A stretch of DNA of 64,000 bases from Pseudohongiella nitratireducens (GCF_001642735.1 NZ_LWHM01000013.1:1-64000); one strand, 5' to 3'. Shown: positions 35,032 through 44,413, numbered from the stretch's first letter. Made by a program: numbers and translations. The notes: generated by a model from the letters alone, not told the origin.

Positions 35032-36108
35032 TTACTGATGAGCTTTCCGGTATTCAGATGGTGTCTGTTTCATCAAGTCTTTGAAAGCCCTGTTAAATAC
35101 CGACAATGAAGAATAACCCACATCCATGGCAATACGTGACACGGGGTGATGTGTCGTTTTAATCAGCTCACAGGCGGCGTTGATCCGGTAGCTGTTCAGA
35201 AACTGATTGAAATTTTTGTACTGCATGGATTGATTAATGATGCGCCTGGCTTTGTACTCCATGATACCGACATGACGAGCCAGATCTGCCAATGTCAGAC
35301 CGGGCTCTTCGTATAACTTCTCTTCAGACATGGCCTTTTCAATCATGGCAACGTATCGAGCATCCTGATCTCTGCGCTCCGGCGCTTGATCGACCGTATC
35401 CTGAGAACTGGAAGTGGCAGGTTTGAGGGCCAGCAGTTGGTTGGCGCCTTTGGAAGCCTGAATCGATAGCAGGTTGAAAAACAGAATGACGCTGAACAGG
35501 CAAATGGAAACCAGGATGTCATACAGGTCGCCGCTGCCTGGCAGCCCATCTGAGAGTATGTTGTCCAGCATGTTGCCACTGACAATAATGGCAATCACCA
35601 CGCTTAGCCCCGCAATGAAAGCGACACGAAATTTCCGACGTTCCTCCAGTAAGTCAGCCTTGTAACCCCTGGCGACCAGCCCAATCGCGTGTAATGAAAA
35701 AACCAGCAGAATCATCTGTGGCAGTAAACTGACCAGCCTGTCATACAGATGGCTGGGTTGTTGCCATGAAATAATGCTGAAACTCAGCTCACCCGCGACT
35801 TCCAGTACCAGACAGAGAGTGATCGACAGGATTGCGATGACTGGCGTCCGGCGATCATCAACGAACAGTAGATAGGCCACCAGCCACAACAGAAATGGAG
35901 CCAGCGCTGAGAGCACTTCTAACGTGAGGTGGACCCATATCGAATTGCCGTGGCTAAGGCTATCGTGAACCAGGTATGCAATCGCACAAACACAGAATGC
36001 TGCGACCAGGCGTCCAATCTGGTTTCGGTATTGCAGACCAAAATGAATCGCCAGAAAAATGAACTGGGATATCGCCATGGCAGAAATGAAGATATTGGCT
36101 GTATTCAT
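35032..36108 (-). CDS. Membrane-anchored AraC-family transcriptional regulator
   Basis: A protein of about 358 residues: seven hydrophobic segments over the first 220 residues (IFISAMAISQFIFLAIHFG, then LEVLSALAPFLLWLVAYLL), a linker, and an AraC helix-turn-helix domain at about 270-358 (LTLADLARHVGIMEYKARRI, VSRIAMDVGYSSLSVFNRAF, QTPSEYRKAHQ). Such 7TM-AraC regulators probably sense envelope or lipophilic signals. The ATG at 36108 is chosen; a TTG at 36144 would add 12 residues, and neither has a clear ribosome site. It is divergent from the copper monooxygenase-like gene, with direct repeats between them. Confidence 0.85.
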   Translation of the reverse strand: MNTANIFISAMAISQFIFLAIHFGLQYRNQIGRLVAAFCVCAIAYLVHDSLSHGNSIWVHLTLEVLSALAPFLLWLVAYLLFVDDRRTPVIAILSITLCLVLEVAGELSFSIISWQQPSHLYDRLVSLLPQMILLVFSLHAIGLVARGYKADLLEERRKFRVAFIAGLSVVIAIIVSGNMLDNILSDGLPGSGDLYDILVSICLFSVILFFNLLSIQASKGANQLLALKPATSSSQDTVDQAPERRDQDARYVAMIEKAMSEEKLYEEPGLTLADLARHVGIMEYKARRIINQSMQYKNFNQFLNSYRINAACELIKTTHHPVSRIAMDVGYSSLSVFNRAFKDLMKQTPSEYRKAHQ

Positions 36109-36182
36109 GGTTGCGAGGTGAAAATATCCTGACTGATTTCTCAATGTTGCTTAATGATCAGTGTAACTGATTGAAAATCAGT

Positions 36183-36228
36183 TGGATATTCAGCATCTGA
36201 CGGATAGATAAATTTTGTGGATATTCAG
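36183..36228. promoter_or_regulatory. Direct repeats, candidate AraC-type binding sites
   Basis: TGGATATTCAG occurs at 36183-36193 and 36218-36228, start to start 35 bp apart, in the 242-bp gap between the AraC gene and the divergent copper monooxygenase-like gene. AraC-family proteins usually bind direct repeats, so these are candidates for control of one or both genes. Confidence 0.45.
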
Positions 36229-36350
36229 AAATCAGGAAGCAGGCAAAACATCGACTTTATTACAATCAGCACTATGCACAGCATCATGCAGTTTGTGATG
36301 CTATTTGGAATCGCATGAATCTGCTAATTATTGATAGGTGAGGGAAGTCG

Positions 36351-38315
36351 ATGCGTGTTTTTTTGAGATTATCGGTCATCATGTTTAGCGTGCTGGGGCT
36401 GGTTGCCAGCGCTGTCGTTTCAGCCAATGAGCGGGCAGCCAACTTTACCTTGATTGATCAGCACGGCAAGGCAACCGAGCTGCATTATCATGCGGATGCT
36501 CCAGCGGTCGTTCTCATGGCGCATAGTACGCAATCAGACCTGGTCGCTGAATCTGCCCGGATTCTGGCAGAAACGCAGGAAATGTACCCCGGTCTTGAGG
36601 TTTTCCTGATCAATGCGGTGGACACAGAGAACCGGGAGATGGTTCGCCAGGATATGGAAACGCAGGGTCTGGGTAATCTCACCGTACTGGATGATGCCTC
36701 ACGGCTGGTCAGCGAGACACTGGGTTTTGATTATGCCGGAGAGGTGCTGGTGGTGGAAACGCAGCGCTGGCAGATACTGTATCGCGGGCCGGTTGCCGAG
36801 CAGCCAGGCGAGAGTGAGAACCTGGTCGCCAAGGTGCTGGCACAGCATCAGGCGGGTGAAACGATCAGCGTAGCATCACGCGAAATGCCCGAATCCTTCA
36901 ACACTGAAAAACTGGCATTAGTCAGCGCTGATGCACCTGAATTGGAGAATATCTCTTATACTGACACTATCGCGCCCATGCTGGTGGAAAAGTGCGCCGA
37001 CTGTCACCGCCCTGGTGGTATTGGTCCCTGGGCCATGACCAGCCACGCGATGGTACAGGGGTTCTCACCGATGATCCGCGAGACCTTGCTGACCAAGCGT
37101 ATGCCGCCCTGGCATGCCGATCCTGCAGTGGGTGAGTTTAATCATGACATCAGCCTGAGTATTGAGCAGCAACGCACCCTGGTTAACTGGATTGATGCCG
37201 GTGCACCGCGCGGCAATGGGCCGGATCCTTTGCTGGAGGTGACTGCACAGGAAAGTGCCTGGTCGCTCGGTGAGCCTGATCTGGTGATTGATCTGCCCTC
37301 ATTTGATCTGCCCGCCACCGGGGTGCTGGATTATCAGAACTTTATTGTGGAAAACCCGCTGGAAGAGGCCGTATGGGTCAAGGCTGTGCAAATCATCCCG
37401 GGGGATCACAAGGCTGTCCACCATGCGATTGCTACTGTTGGCGAAGCCACAGCAGGTTCAGTAAACGAGGATGAGGAAGATGCCTTGTTCCGGCCGCAGT
37501 TGATGACCTTTGTGCCGGGCAACGATACTTACATCTACCCAGAAGGTAACGGACTGTATGTTCGCCCTGACATGGCGTTTTTTACCCAGATGCACTACAC
37601 CACCTATGGCCGCGAAACGCGCGATCAGACACGTATCGGGTTGTATTTTGCTGATGAAGAACCGGAGCATGTGCTGCAGCATTACTCCATCGTCAACCCG
37701 GCCATTCGTATCCCGCCCGGCGAGGCGGCGCATGAGGAAGTAGCTTATATCGAGCTGCAACGCGATGCAGTGATTTATGCCTTGTTCCCGCACGCGCATT
37801 ATCGTGGCAAAAGCTCCAGCTTCACTTTGCGCTACCCGGATGGCAGTGAGGAACTGGTGCTCAACGTGCCCAATTACGACTTTAACTGGCAGCGTTACTT
37901 TCAGTTTGAAGAACCCAAAGCGGTGCCGGCTGGCACCATGATCATTCACCGGACGGTATTTGACAATTCCAGCAATAATGTCAGTAACCCGGACCCTTCT
38001 GCCACGGTAGACTGGGGTGAACAAAGCTGGGAAGAGATGCTGTATGGCGGGGTGTCTTTCCGCTATCAGGAACGCCAGGAAGGCGATACCGATGTCAATA
38101 CTTTGGACTACCTGACCCACATTGCCATGGGTTTTCTGGATCGCAATGTCGATGGCATTCTGTCACTGAATGAAATGCCACAAGACTCCCGGCAGCAACT
38201 GGCATTCCCTTTTGTCATGCTCGACAAGGAAAAGAAAGGTGGATTGAACTATCAGCAATTTCATTCGCTGATGTCACAGGATGAGATGGGTGGGGCGATT
38301 ATGTCCGAGCTTTGA
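36351..38315 (+). CDS. Secreted redoxin / cytochrome c / copper type II monooxygenase-like / EF-hand protein
   Basis: A 654-residue exported protein (signal ends near ASAVVSANE). Domains in order: a thioredoxin-like fold at about 28-170 with no CxxC; a haem-c site CADCH at 215-219 followed by RMPPWHAD; a PHM-like copper domain with His357-His358, His415, His481-x-His483 and Met563 in SWEEMLYGG; and two EF-hand-like loops, DRNVDGILSLNE and DKEKKGGLNYQQ, near the C-terminus. The His/Met set matches in order and spacing the CuH and CuM ligands of peptidylglycine monooxygenase. It may hydroxylate a substrate in the periplasm with electrons passed through its own haem. Substrate and reaction are inference. 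GAGGGAAG precedes the ATG. Confidence 0.83.
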   Translation: MRVFLRLSVIMFSVLGLVASAVVSANERAANFTLIDQHGKATELHYHADAPAVVLMAHSTQSDLVAESARILAETQEMYPGLEVFLINAVDTENREMVRQDMETQGLGNLTVLDDASRLVSETLGFDYAGEVLVVETQRWQILYRGPVAEQPGESENLVAKVLAQHQAGETISVASREMPESFNTEKLALVSADAPELENISYTDTIAPMLVEKCADCHRPGGIGPWAMTSHAMVQGFSPMIRETLLTKRMPPWHADPAVGEFNHDISLSIEQQRTLVNWIDAGAPRGNGPDPLLEVTAQESAWSLGEPDLVIDLPSFDLPATGVLDYQNFIVENPLEEAVWVKAVQIIPGDHKAVHHAIATVGEATAGSVNEDEEDALFRPQLMTFVPGNDTYIYPEGNGLYVRPDMAFFTQMHYTTYGRETRDQTRIGLYFADEEPEHVLQHYSIVNPAIRIPPGEAAHEEVAYIELQRDAVIYALFPHAHYRGKSSSFTLRYPDGSEELVLNVPNYDFNWQRYFQFEEPKAVPAGTMIIHRTVFDNSSNNVSNPDPSATVDWGEQSWEEMLYGGVSFRYQERQEGDTDVNTLDYLTHIAMGFLDRNVDGILSLNEMPQDSRQQLAFPFVMLDKEKKGGLNYQQFHSLMSQDEMGGAIMSEL

Positions 38316-38401
38316 CTTTTTTGGGGGCGTATAAGGCTGTTGAAGATGCTTTGAATGATCGTTAAGCTGACATTTGCTTATCGCTGATATCGACCTTAGG
38401 G

Positions 38402-38812
38402 ATGGTGCTTGTGAAATTAAAACGACAATTCAGAACCAGCACGGTCATCAAAGCGTTGATCATCCTGGCGTTACTCGTCATTGCACCTTTTGCAGTGCCG
38501 TTTACACTTGAATTTATTTTTGTTGCTGACCTGGTGGGACTGGAAGCGTTAATTGCACTGTGCCTCCTGTACTGCAAACCCCTGTTCTCTACTCTACGGA
38601 TTAAAATTCAGGCATTTTGTGAACACTTACTGGCTACCGCACGACTGGTGTCTGAGCTGTATATGTTCAAACCAGGCGTCTACCTTGGCCATGCGACGTT
38701 TTCCAGTGTGGTGATATTGCTGGCCAGTTCGGTCATGCTGGCATCGGCGGTGTGGTTGCCGGTGATGTTTGCAAGTTCTGAATACGTCAGTCGATTAACT
38801 TTCCTGATATAG
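38402..38812 (+). CDS. Small membrane protein of unknown function
   Basis: A protein of about 136 residues (or 133 from GTG 38411, which has better spacing from AGGGATGG). Three hydrophobic segments are clear: VIKALIILALLVIAPFAVPF, LEALIALCLLYC and VVILLASSVMLASAVWLPV. The N-terminus is basic (KLKRQFRTS). I recognise no family. It sits alone between the copper monooxygenase-like gene and a bidirectional terminator. Confidence 0.55.
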   Translation: MVLVKLKRQFRTSTVIKALIILALLVIAPFAVPFTLEFIFVADLVGLEALIALCLLYCKPLFSTLRIKIQAFCEHLLATARLVSELYMFKPGVYLGHATFSSVVILLASSVMLASAVWLPVMFASSEYVSRLTFLI

Positions 38813-38830
38813 GTTTTACATCTGACAGTA

Positions 38831-38862
38831 AAAAGCCCCGGCCAAGATTAACCGGGGCTTTT
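38831..38862. terminator. Bidirectional rho-independent terminator
   Basis: A perfect 11-bp stem (arm AAAAGCCCCGG at 38831-38841, pairing with 38852-38862) with a 10-nt loop lies between two converging genes, 18 bp after the small membrane protein and 24 bp after the FAH gene stop. A and T runs on both sides let it serve both. Confidence 0.9.
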
Positions 38863-38886
38863 CAATATTAAACGATAATACTAATC

Positions 38887-40047
38887 TTAATCGCGATAGC
38901 TGCTGGTCGGTGGCAGTTGCGAACCTGACAGGTCATCTGGCACGCTCTGTTCACGAACCACGCGGTGGGTCAGTGTGCCAATCCCTTGAATGGTGGCGCT
39001 GATGGTCTCACCATCAATCAGATAACCGGAACCGGTGGCGCGTTCAACACGACCAGAACCTGTACCACCAGACGTACCACTTTGCAGTACATCACCCGGG
39101 AAGATCGTGATCAGCGAAGACGCGTATTCGATCAATTCCGGAATGTTGTGAATCATGTCGCCAGCGTGCGCTTCCTGAACGGTCACACCATCAACAACCG
39201 TGATCTGGTGCAAGCGTTCCATGGGGTCGCCATAGAACTCTTTAGGCACGATCCAGGGGCCATGAGGTGCGAAAGTATCGTGGCCTTTACCGACAAACCA
39301 GTCCAGGCCTGAGCTGAAACCACCCGGTGGGCGGCCACCTCGGTCAGAGATGTCCATGGCGACCATGTAGCCGAATACGTGGTCATAGGCGCGAGCAGCA
39401 GAGACGTATTTGCCGGAACGACCAAAGACAATGGCCATTTCCACTTCGTATTCAATCTCATCACGGCCATAAGGCATGATGACATCATCTCCGTCACCAA
39501 TAATGGCGCCGCGAGTTGGTTTCAGGAAGAGGTAAGGAACGCCGCGGTTTTCCTGACGCTGGCGTGTACGTTCGGCCAGTTCTTCTTCCGTGCAGCCTTC
39601 ACAGGCGTGCGTATAGAAATTCACAGCGGCATTCATGATTTTGCTGGGATACTGGATCGGTGCACGAATATCGACATCGCCTACCTGATGAACGTAGGAA
39701 GGGCGGTCACTGCCGCTCAACTGGCCTTCTTCGACCATCCAGTTAACGATTTCATAAACACGGTATTTCAGACCATATTCGTACCCTTCAATCAGGCCTA
39801 ACATGTCATCAGGCATATCGACGGGAGAATATTGTGGCATCAGCTCCATGGCTTTGTTGGCTTCTACCAGATCCACAATGGTGGAATCGTCACGCATGAC
39901 CAGGCCGACAAATTGTTCATAACCCATGGCAAATGTGCCAACTTTGTAGGGCTCGGCCGGTTCAATATCCGGTTGAGCCATCAGGCGCCCGGGCATGGCG
40001 AAAACAAACGCCACGAGCACCAATCCAAACAGCGATCTTCTTTTCAT
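38887..40047 (-). CDS. Exported fumarylacetoacetate hydrolase-family protein
   Basis: A 386-residue FAH-fold protein. The metal site is present: EYEVEMAIVFG (Glu-x-Glu) and the Asp of VAMDISDR, with GKGHDTFAPHGPWIV and FPGDVLQSGTSGGTG at the active site. An N-terminal signal peptide (LFGLVLVAFVFAMPGRLMAQ) is unusual, as FAH enzymes are normally cytosolic. The family cuts C-C bonds in acylpyruvates or isomerises and hydrolyses keto acids; here this would happen in the periplasm. CEGC at about 150-153 is an extra cysteine pair. GAGGGAG precedes the ATG. Divergent from the PQQ dehydrogenase region by 240 bp. Confidence 0.87.
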   Translation of the reverse strand: MKRRSLFGLVLVAFVFAMPGRLMAQPDIEPAEPYKVGTFAMGYEQFVGLVMRDDSTIVDLVEANKAMELMPQYSPVDMPDDMLGLIEGYEYGLKYRVYEIVNWMVEEGQLSGSDRPSYVHQVGDVDIRAPIQYPSKIMNAAVNFYTHACEGCTEEELAERTRQRQENRGVPYLFLKPTRGAIIGDGDDVIMPYGRDEIEYEVEMAIVFGRSGKYVSAARAYDHVFGYMVAMDISDRGGRPPGGFSSGLDWFVGKGHDTFAPHGPWIVPKEFYGDPMERLHQITVVDGVTVQEAHAGDMIHNIPELIEYASSLITIFPGDVLQSGTSGGTGSGRVERATGSGYLIDGETISATIQGIGTLTHRVVREQSVPDDLSGSQLPPTSSYRD

Positions 40048-40286
40048 TATTAACTCCCTCTGTATATTCTTGCTGGGGTACCTTACTTGGAAAGCCCACG
40101 TTACCCCTTAATGCCAATTCTGTCTAATGGGTTGAACGCTTGATACGTGATAAACGTCGCAAAGCAACGCTATCGCAGAGCATCCATAGGTACTGAACAA
40201 CGAGTAAAAAGCGTGCTATCCTCAACTGGCTTAGGCGAGCGACTGCTCGGCTTATAGTTAGCTACGAGACGCCATGAGGTTCGATT

Positions 40287-40712
40287 TTGAGTAAATGGCA
40301 TAAAATTGCATTCGGTTTCTATCTAATCGTGACTGCCATGCTGACATTGCGAGGTGTTGAGCTAATGGTAAGTGGCTTTCAGCCCTATCAACTGCGCATA
40401 CTCGAACTGCCCTGGCAAGATATCTCTCCTCCGTATCAACAGTTAATCCATTTTTTGAATGCTTTCGCGGGTAGCGTCATGCTGGTTTACTGCCTTTGCC
40501 TGATGACGTTGTTATGCTTTCCTTTCCGCCAGGGGGAACGATGGGCACGATATGCAGTGCCCATGTTATTGCTGGCATATTGTCTGGCTTCCCTATATGC
40601 CATGTTGCAGGTGCAAGAATTTCAGCCCCCGATCAATTCTGTACTGGGGCTGATGGTAATGATCCTGATTGCCATTTTTGTATCATTGATGCCGTACAGG
40701 AAGATAAGCTAA
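40287..40712 (+). CDS. Four-helix membrane protein of unknown function
   Basis: A 141-residue protein with four hydrophobic stretches (IAFGFYLIVTAMLTLRGVEL; AGSVMLVYCLCLMTLLCF; YAVPMLLLAYCLASLYAML; LGLMVMILIAIFVSLM). The start appears to be TTG at 40287 with GAGG upstream. I do not recognise a named family. It ends 64 bp before the PQQ glucose dehydrogenase gene on the same strand and could be co-transcribed with it. Confidence 0.6.
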   Translation: MSKWHKIAFGFYLIVTAMLTLRGVELMVSGFQPYQLRILELPWQDISPPYQQLIHFLNAFAGSVMLVYCLCLMTLLCFPFRQGERWARYAVPMLLLAYCLASLYAMLQVQEFQPPINSVLGLMVMILIAIFVSLMPYRKIS

Positions 40713-40776
40713 ACGCAGCAGCTACAGCGTTATTTACAGAAACAAACAACAAGAAGAAATAGAAGGTGTCTTAACG

Positions 40777-43131
40777 ATGAGTACGACAATGCTTAAAGCT
40801 TACGCCATTCTGCTCGCACTGACCGGTCTTGCTTATACGCTGCCGGGTTTTTTCCTCATGATGCAAGGGGGTTCACTGTATTACCTGGGAGCCGGCTTGC
40901 TGCTGATTGTCATTGCTGGAAAACTGTTTCAGAAACAGACTTCCGGGTTGACCTTGCTTGCTGTCCTGCTGGGACTGACTCTGTTATGGACACTGTACGA
41001 AAGTGGTCTGGATTTCTGGGCCTTTGTGCCACGTTTATCACTTTTGACATTGCTGGCCATGATCATGCTGATACCGCCCTTGCGTCGCCAGCTCTATCCG
41101 GAGCGGGTACCGACAGCAGTTGAATCGCCCATTGGCATCAGTATCGGAGCGATTTTAGTTGTCACGCTGGTGGCCTATATCAGTTTTATGAACAGTCTCT
41201 CCGTTAGCCCGGATGAGTTTGCTTCTCGTGATCGACATGATGTTCACAATACTGACAGCGATACCAACTGGACGGCTTATGGAAACTCGCGCAAAGGCAC
41301 GCGTTACTCCCCTTCGGAACAGATTAATCGTGACAACGTGGATGAACTGGAACTGGCCTGGGTTTACCGCACCCAGGTTGGTGAAACCTTCAAGAACACG
41401 CCGATCCAGGTAAACGACAAACTGTATGCCTGTGCCGCTGGCAACGTGATTATCGCGCTGAACGCGGAAAGTGGTGAGGAAATGTGGCGCTTTGATGCCG
41501 AGGTCAGCGAAGATTTGCTGGGCATTGCCTCTTATTTTACCTCAACCTGTCGCTCGGTTTCGTACTATGAAGCCCCGGAAGATTACAGCGGCGAGTGTGC
41601 CGAACGTATTCTGATGGGAACAGTTGATGCGCGCCTGTTGGCGGTGGATGCCAATACCGGGCAGCAGTGTCAGTCCTTTGGTGATGGAGGGTCGGTTGAC
41701 CTGACCAAGGACATGGGCGAGGTGCCGTTATTGTATTACATGGTGACCTCTGCGCCTGCCATCGTCAGAGGCAATGCCGTGCTCGGTGGCTGGGTACTGG
41801 ATAATCGCGAAGTGAACGAGCCTTCCGGTGTGGTACGTGCATTTGATGCCATTAGCGGTGAATTTGCCTGGGCCTGGGACCTGGGCCGGCCCGGCGAGCA
41901 TGGTGAGCCGCAAAATGGCGAGATCTATACGCGCGGTACGCCAAACGTCTGGAGCCTGTTCAGCGTTGATGAAGAGCGGGGCATGGTGTTTGCGCCGACA
42001 GGGAACGAAACGCCGGATTATTTTGGTGGTCAGCGAAATCCCTTATCGGAGGATTATTCATCCTCGGTGGTTGCACTCAATGGTGAAACCGGCGAGGTGG
42101 TGTGGTCATTCCAGACGGTGCACCATGATATCTGGGACTATGATGCGCCATCTCAACCTGCACTGGTCGATGTTGCGGATGAAAATGGCAACCTGGTTCC
42201 TGCCGTTTTGCAGGCCACCAAACGTGGTGAAGTGTTTATGCTCAACCGGGAGACTGGAGAGCCTATTGCTGCAGTAGAGGAACGTGCCACGCCGCAGGAG
42301 GGCGTTGTACCGGAGGACTGGGTAACGCCGACTCAGCCATATTCAGCTTTGCCTAACACAATTGCCAAAGATTACACCGAACGTGATATGTGGGGCATTA
42401 CTCCCTTTGATCATATGTGGTGCCGTATCAGTTTTAATAACCTCGACTACGAGGGACATTTCACGCCTCCCAATACAAACGGAATCTTCCAACATCCGGG
42501 CAACTCGGGTGGTTACAACTGGGGCAGCCTGGCGATAGATGAAGAGCAGCAGATCATGGTTGGCAGTGCGATGACTTTGCCCAATCACCTGCGTTTGGTG
42601 CCCAGGGAAGAGGTGGATGCCGGTGTGCCCGCATCGCCTCAGCTGGGAACGCCGTATGGTGCAAGTACCGTGACGTTTGTTTCGCCACTGGGCATCCCTT
42701 GCAGTGAACCGCCGTTTGGTGTGTTGACGGCGATTGACTTACAAACTCAGGAGTTGCTCTGGAAACGGCCCATTGGCACGACCAATGACCTGGGCCCGTT
42801 AGGTACCAAAATTGCCTTGCCCATGGAGATTGGTACACCTGTGTCAGGTGGCACGATGGTCACCAAGGGAGGCCTTGTGTTTTTTGCCGGGACGCTGGAT
42901 CGACGATTCCGTGCGTTTGATATTCATACCGGCAAGGAACTCTGGAAGCATGCCTTGCCTCAGTCTGCTCAGGCAACACCAATGACCTATGTCAGCCCGG
43001 AAAGTCACCAGCAAACTGTTGTGGTGACATTACCGGGCGTCGGCCAGAACTATACGGTAGGCGTCTCTGGTGAACCGGAAGATGATCCCCAGGGCGGATA
43101 CATTATGGCTTTTCGACTCAAGAATCGATGA
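40777..43131 (+). CDS. Membrane-bound PQQ-dependent glucose/quinate-type dehydrogenase
   Basis: The 784-residue protein has five N-terminal membrane helices (about 1-145) and a PQQ eight-bladed propeller: NWTAYGNSRKGTRYSPSEQI, HHDIWDYDAPSQPALVD, SPLGIPCSEPPFGVLTAIDL, and SGGTMVTKGGLVFFAGTLDR with the final QATPMTY. This layout is that of E. coli Gcd (796 aa) and quinate/shikimate dehydrogenases, which oxidise sugars or polyols on the periplasmic face and reduce ubiquinone. The exact substrate cannot be read off. PQQ synthesis genes are not in the window. The ATG at 40777 matches the family start. Confidence 0.92.
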   Translation: MSTTMLKAYAILLALTGLAYTLPGFFLMMQGGSLYYLGAGLLLIVIAGKLFQKQTSGLTLLAVLLGLTLLWTLYESGLDFWAFVPRLSLLTLLAMIMLIPPLRRQLYPERVPTAVESPIGISIGAILVVTLVAYISFMNSLSVSPDEFASRDRHDVHNTDSDTNWTAYGNSRKGTRYSPSEQINRDNVDELELAWVYRTQVGETFKNTPIQVNDKLYACAAGNVIIALNAESGEEMWRFDAEVSEDLLGIASYFTSTCRSVSYYEAPEDYSGECAERILMGTVDARLLAVDANTGQQCQSFGDGGSVDLTKDMGEVPLLYYMVTSAPAIVRGNAVLGGWVLDNREVNEPSGVVRAFDAISGEFAWAWDLGRPGEHGEPQNGEIYTRGTPNVWSLFSVDEERGMVFAPTGNETPDYFGGQRNPLSEDYSSSVVALNGETGEVVWSFQTVHHDIWDYDAPSQPALVDVADENGNLVPAVLQATKRGEVFMLNRETGEPIAAVEERATPQEGVVPEDWVTPTQPYSALPNTIAKDYTERDMWGITPFDHMWCRISFNNLDYEGHFTPPNTNGIFQHPGNSGGYNWGSLAIDEEQQIMVGSAMTLPNHLRLVPREEVDAGVPASPQLGTPYGASTVTFVSPLGIPCSEPPFGVLTAIDLQTQELLWKRPIGTTNDLGPLGTKIALPMEIGTPVSGGTMVTKGGLVFFAGTLDRRFRAFDIHTGKELWKHALPQSAQATPMTYVSPESHQQTVVVTLPGVGQNYTVGVSGEPEDDPQGGYIMAFRLKNR

Positions 43132-43174
43132 GATAAGGGAATCCCGCCGCCGTATTAACTGTTATTGCCCAGTA

Positions 43175-43840
43175 CTAGGCGGGGTTGCTTTCACGAACAA
43201 ACTGCAGGATATAGCCCTTAAAGGGCTGCTCGAGAAAGTCGGTACTGGCGGGCTTGATCTGTGTATATGAAAAGCCTGCCTCGGCTAAACGTTTGCCGAG
43301 TTTGTTTTTTCGACCCCGGCCCGGATCAACGATGATCACTTCGCAGTGATCGTTGGCGTGGCGCAGGATAAAATCCGACAGCAGGGCAGTGTGCTCGTCT
43401 TCATAAAGCAGGTCGCTGCCAATGATCATGTCGAATTTGCCTAACTGATCTGTTGTGTCTGCCCAGTCGACGCGTTCGAACGCGATGTCGGGGTTGTTAT
43501 TAAGCAGGGTGTTACGCACCATGTAAGCTTGGACTTCGGGGTGATAGTCTGTCGCAGAGATATCGGCACCTTGCTTGTTCAGCAGCAGGCTGGTCAATGC
43601 CATACCACAGCCCACCTCCAATACTCGCTTTGAACCGACGCCACGATCCTGGATATAGTGAGCCAATACCAGGCTGGATGGCCAGATAACGCCGAATAAT
43701 GGCCAGGTGGCAGAACTGATGCCCAGATCTTCAGCAACACCATCCGGGTCGTGGAATTCCTGCTTGTCGCGAAGTGTGCAAACGTGAATGTCGATATCGC
43801 CAAACTCGATGGTCTGGTAGCAAAGCCGGGGTTCTGTCAT
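43175..43840 (-). CDS. Class I SAM-dependent methyltransferase (Methyltransf_16/METTL-like)
   Basis: The 221-residue protein has the SAM motif VLEVGCGMALTSLLLNKQGA, then DISATDYHPEVQAY and FDMIIGSDLLYEDEHTALL, typical of lysine/histidine methyltransferase-like (Methyltransf_16) proteins. The N-terminal WPLFGVIWPSSLVLAHYI is also characteristic. The ATG at 43840 with GAGGA 8 bp upstream is preferred; the frame extends to 43939 without family similarity. It converges with the PQQ dehydrogenase gene with 43 bp between them. Confidence 0.82.
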   Translation of the reverse strand: MTEPRLCYQTIEFGDIDIHVCTLRDKQEFHDPDGVAEDLGISSATWPLFGVIWPSSLVLAHYIQDRGVGSKRVLEVGCGMALTSLLLNKQGADISATDYHPEVQAYMVRNTLLNNNPDIAFERVDWADTTDQLGKFDMIIGSDLLYEDEHTALLSDFILRHANDHCEVIIVDPGRGRKNKLGKRLAEAGFSYTQIKPASTDFLEQPFKGYILQFVRESNPA

Positions 43841-44071
43841 CAGGATATCCTCAATTGTGACTAAGTCAGCTATCCGGGATAAGTGACGAAACCGGGTATT
43901 GGTAGGTTTTGTGTCTGTGAAATTTTCAGACCAGAACATTCCAGCATAGCTTAATAACTCCAGAAAACAATATGTATCTTGCTGATAAAGTGGCTGCCTT
44001 CGGATATGGCAGCAAACGTCAATCTTTGCTGCTATAAATCAAAGGCAGTTTGCCCAAGCTGATTAATAGTG

Positions 44072-44092
44072 TTGTAATACATTGTATTACAA
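44072..44092. promoter_or_regulatory. Operator palindrome of the toxin-antitoxin pair
   Basis: TTGTAATACA (44072-44081) and TGTATTACAA (44083-44092) form a perfect 10-bp inverted repeat around one base, 18 bp before the antitoxin ATG. Ribbon-helix-helix antitoxins bind such sites and repress their own operon, so this is very likely the autoregulatory operator. Confidence 0.75.
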
Positions 44093-44110
44093 ATGATGAG
44101 GTGAGCAGTT

Positions 44111-44413
44111 ATGGCCGTGACAACTGTACGTTTACCGTCAGATACAGAACAAGCTCTTGAGGCTTTATCCCACAAGCTTGATAGAAGTAAGGGATGGATA
44201 ATTAACAAGGCACTCTCTGAATATATGCAGAGACAGATGCTGGAAGAGAGTCGGTGGCAGGAAACACTTGAGGCGATGGAGGCTGTAGCTCGTGGTGATG
44301 TCGTGTCCGGTGATGTCGTTCACGACTGGTTATCTGGCTGGGGAACGGGTGACGAGAAGCAGGTTCCAATTGTTGCTGAGCTAAACCCTGAAAGTTCAGG
44401 AAATACGCGTTAG
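44111..44413 (+). CDS. Ribbon-helix-helix antitoxin (CopG/ParD-like)
   Basis: The 100-residue protein begins with a ribbon-helix-helix DNA-binding domain (MAVTTVRLPSDTEQALEALS, then KLDRSKGWIINKALSEYMQR), followed by a Glu-rich toxin-neutralising tail that includes LEAMEAVARGDVVSGDVVHD. It should bind the palindrome upstream and inhibit the toxin encoded 29 bp downstream. GAGGTGAG precedes the ATG. The C-terminus after about residue 78 is longer than in compact ParD antitoxins. Confidence 0.88.
   Translation: MAVTTVRLPSDTEQALEALSHKLDRSKGWIINKALSEYMQRQMLEESRWQETLEAMEAVARGDVVSGDVVHDWLSGWGTGDEKQVPIVAELNPESSGNTR

Noticed and set aside
37458-38120. A 220-codon minus-strand frame inside the copper monooxygenase-like gene
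   Set aside because: Antisense shadow of a protein with clear haem and copper motifs.
40231-40250. CGAGC-GACT-GCTCG hairpin with TTAGGC nearby, considered as an attC-like site
   Set aside because: The stem is only 5 bp, and the paired R/L boxes and extrahelical bases of attC are not present.
43132-43174. CCCGCC/GGCGGG pairing between the converging PQQ dehydrogenase and methyltransferase genes
   Set aside because: A 6-bp stem around a loop of nearly 30 nt with no T-run is too weak to call a terminator.
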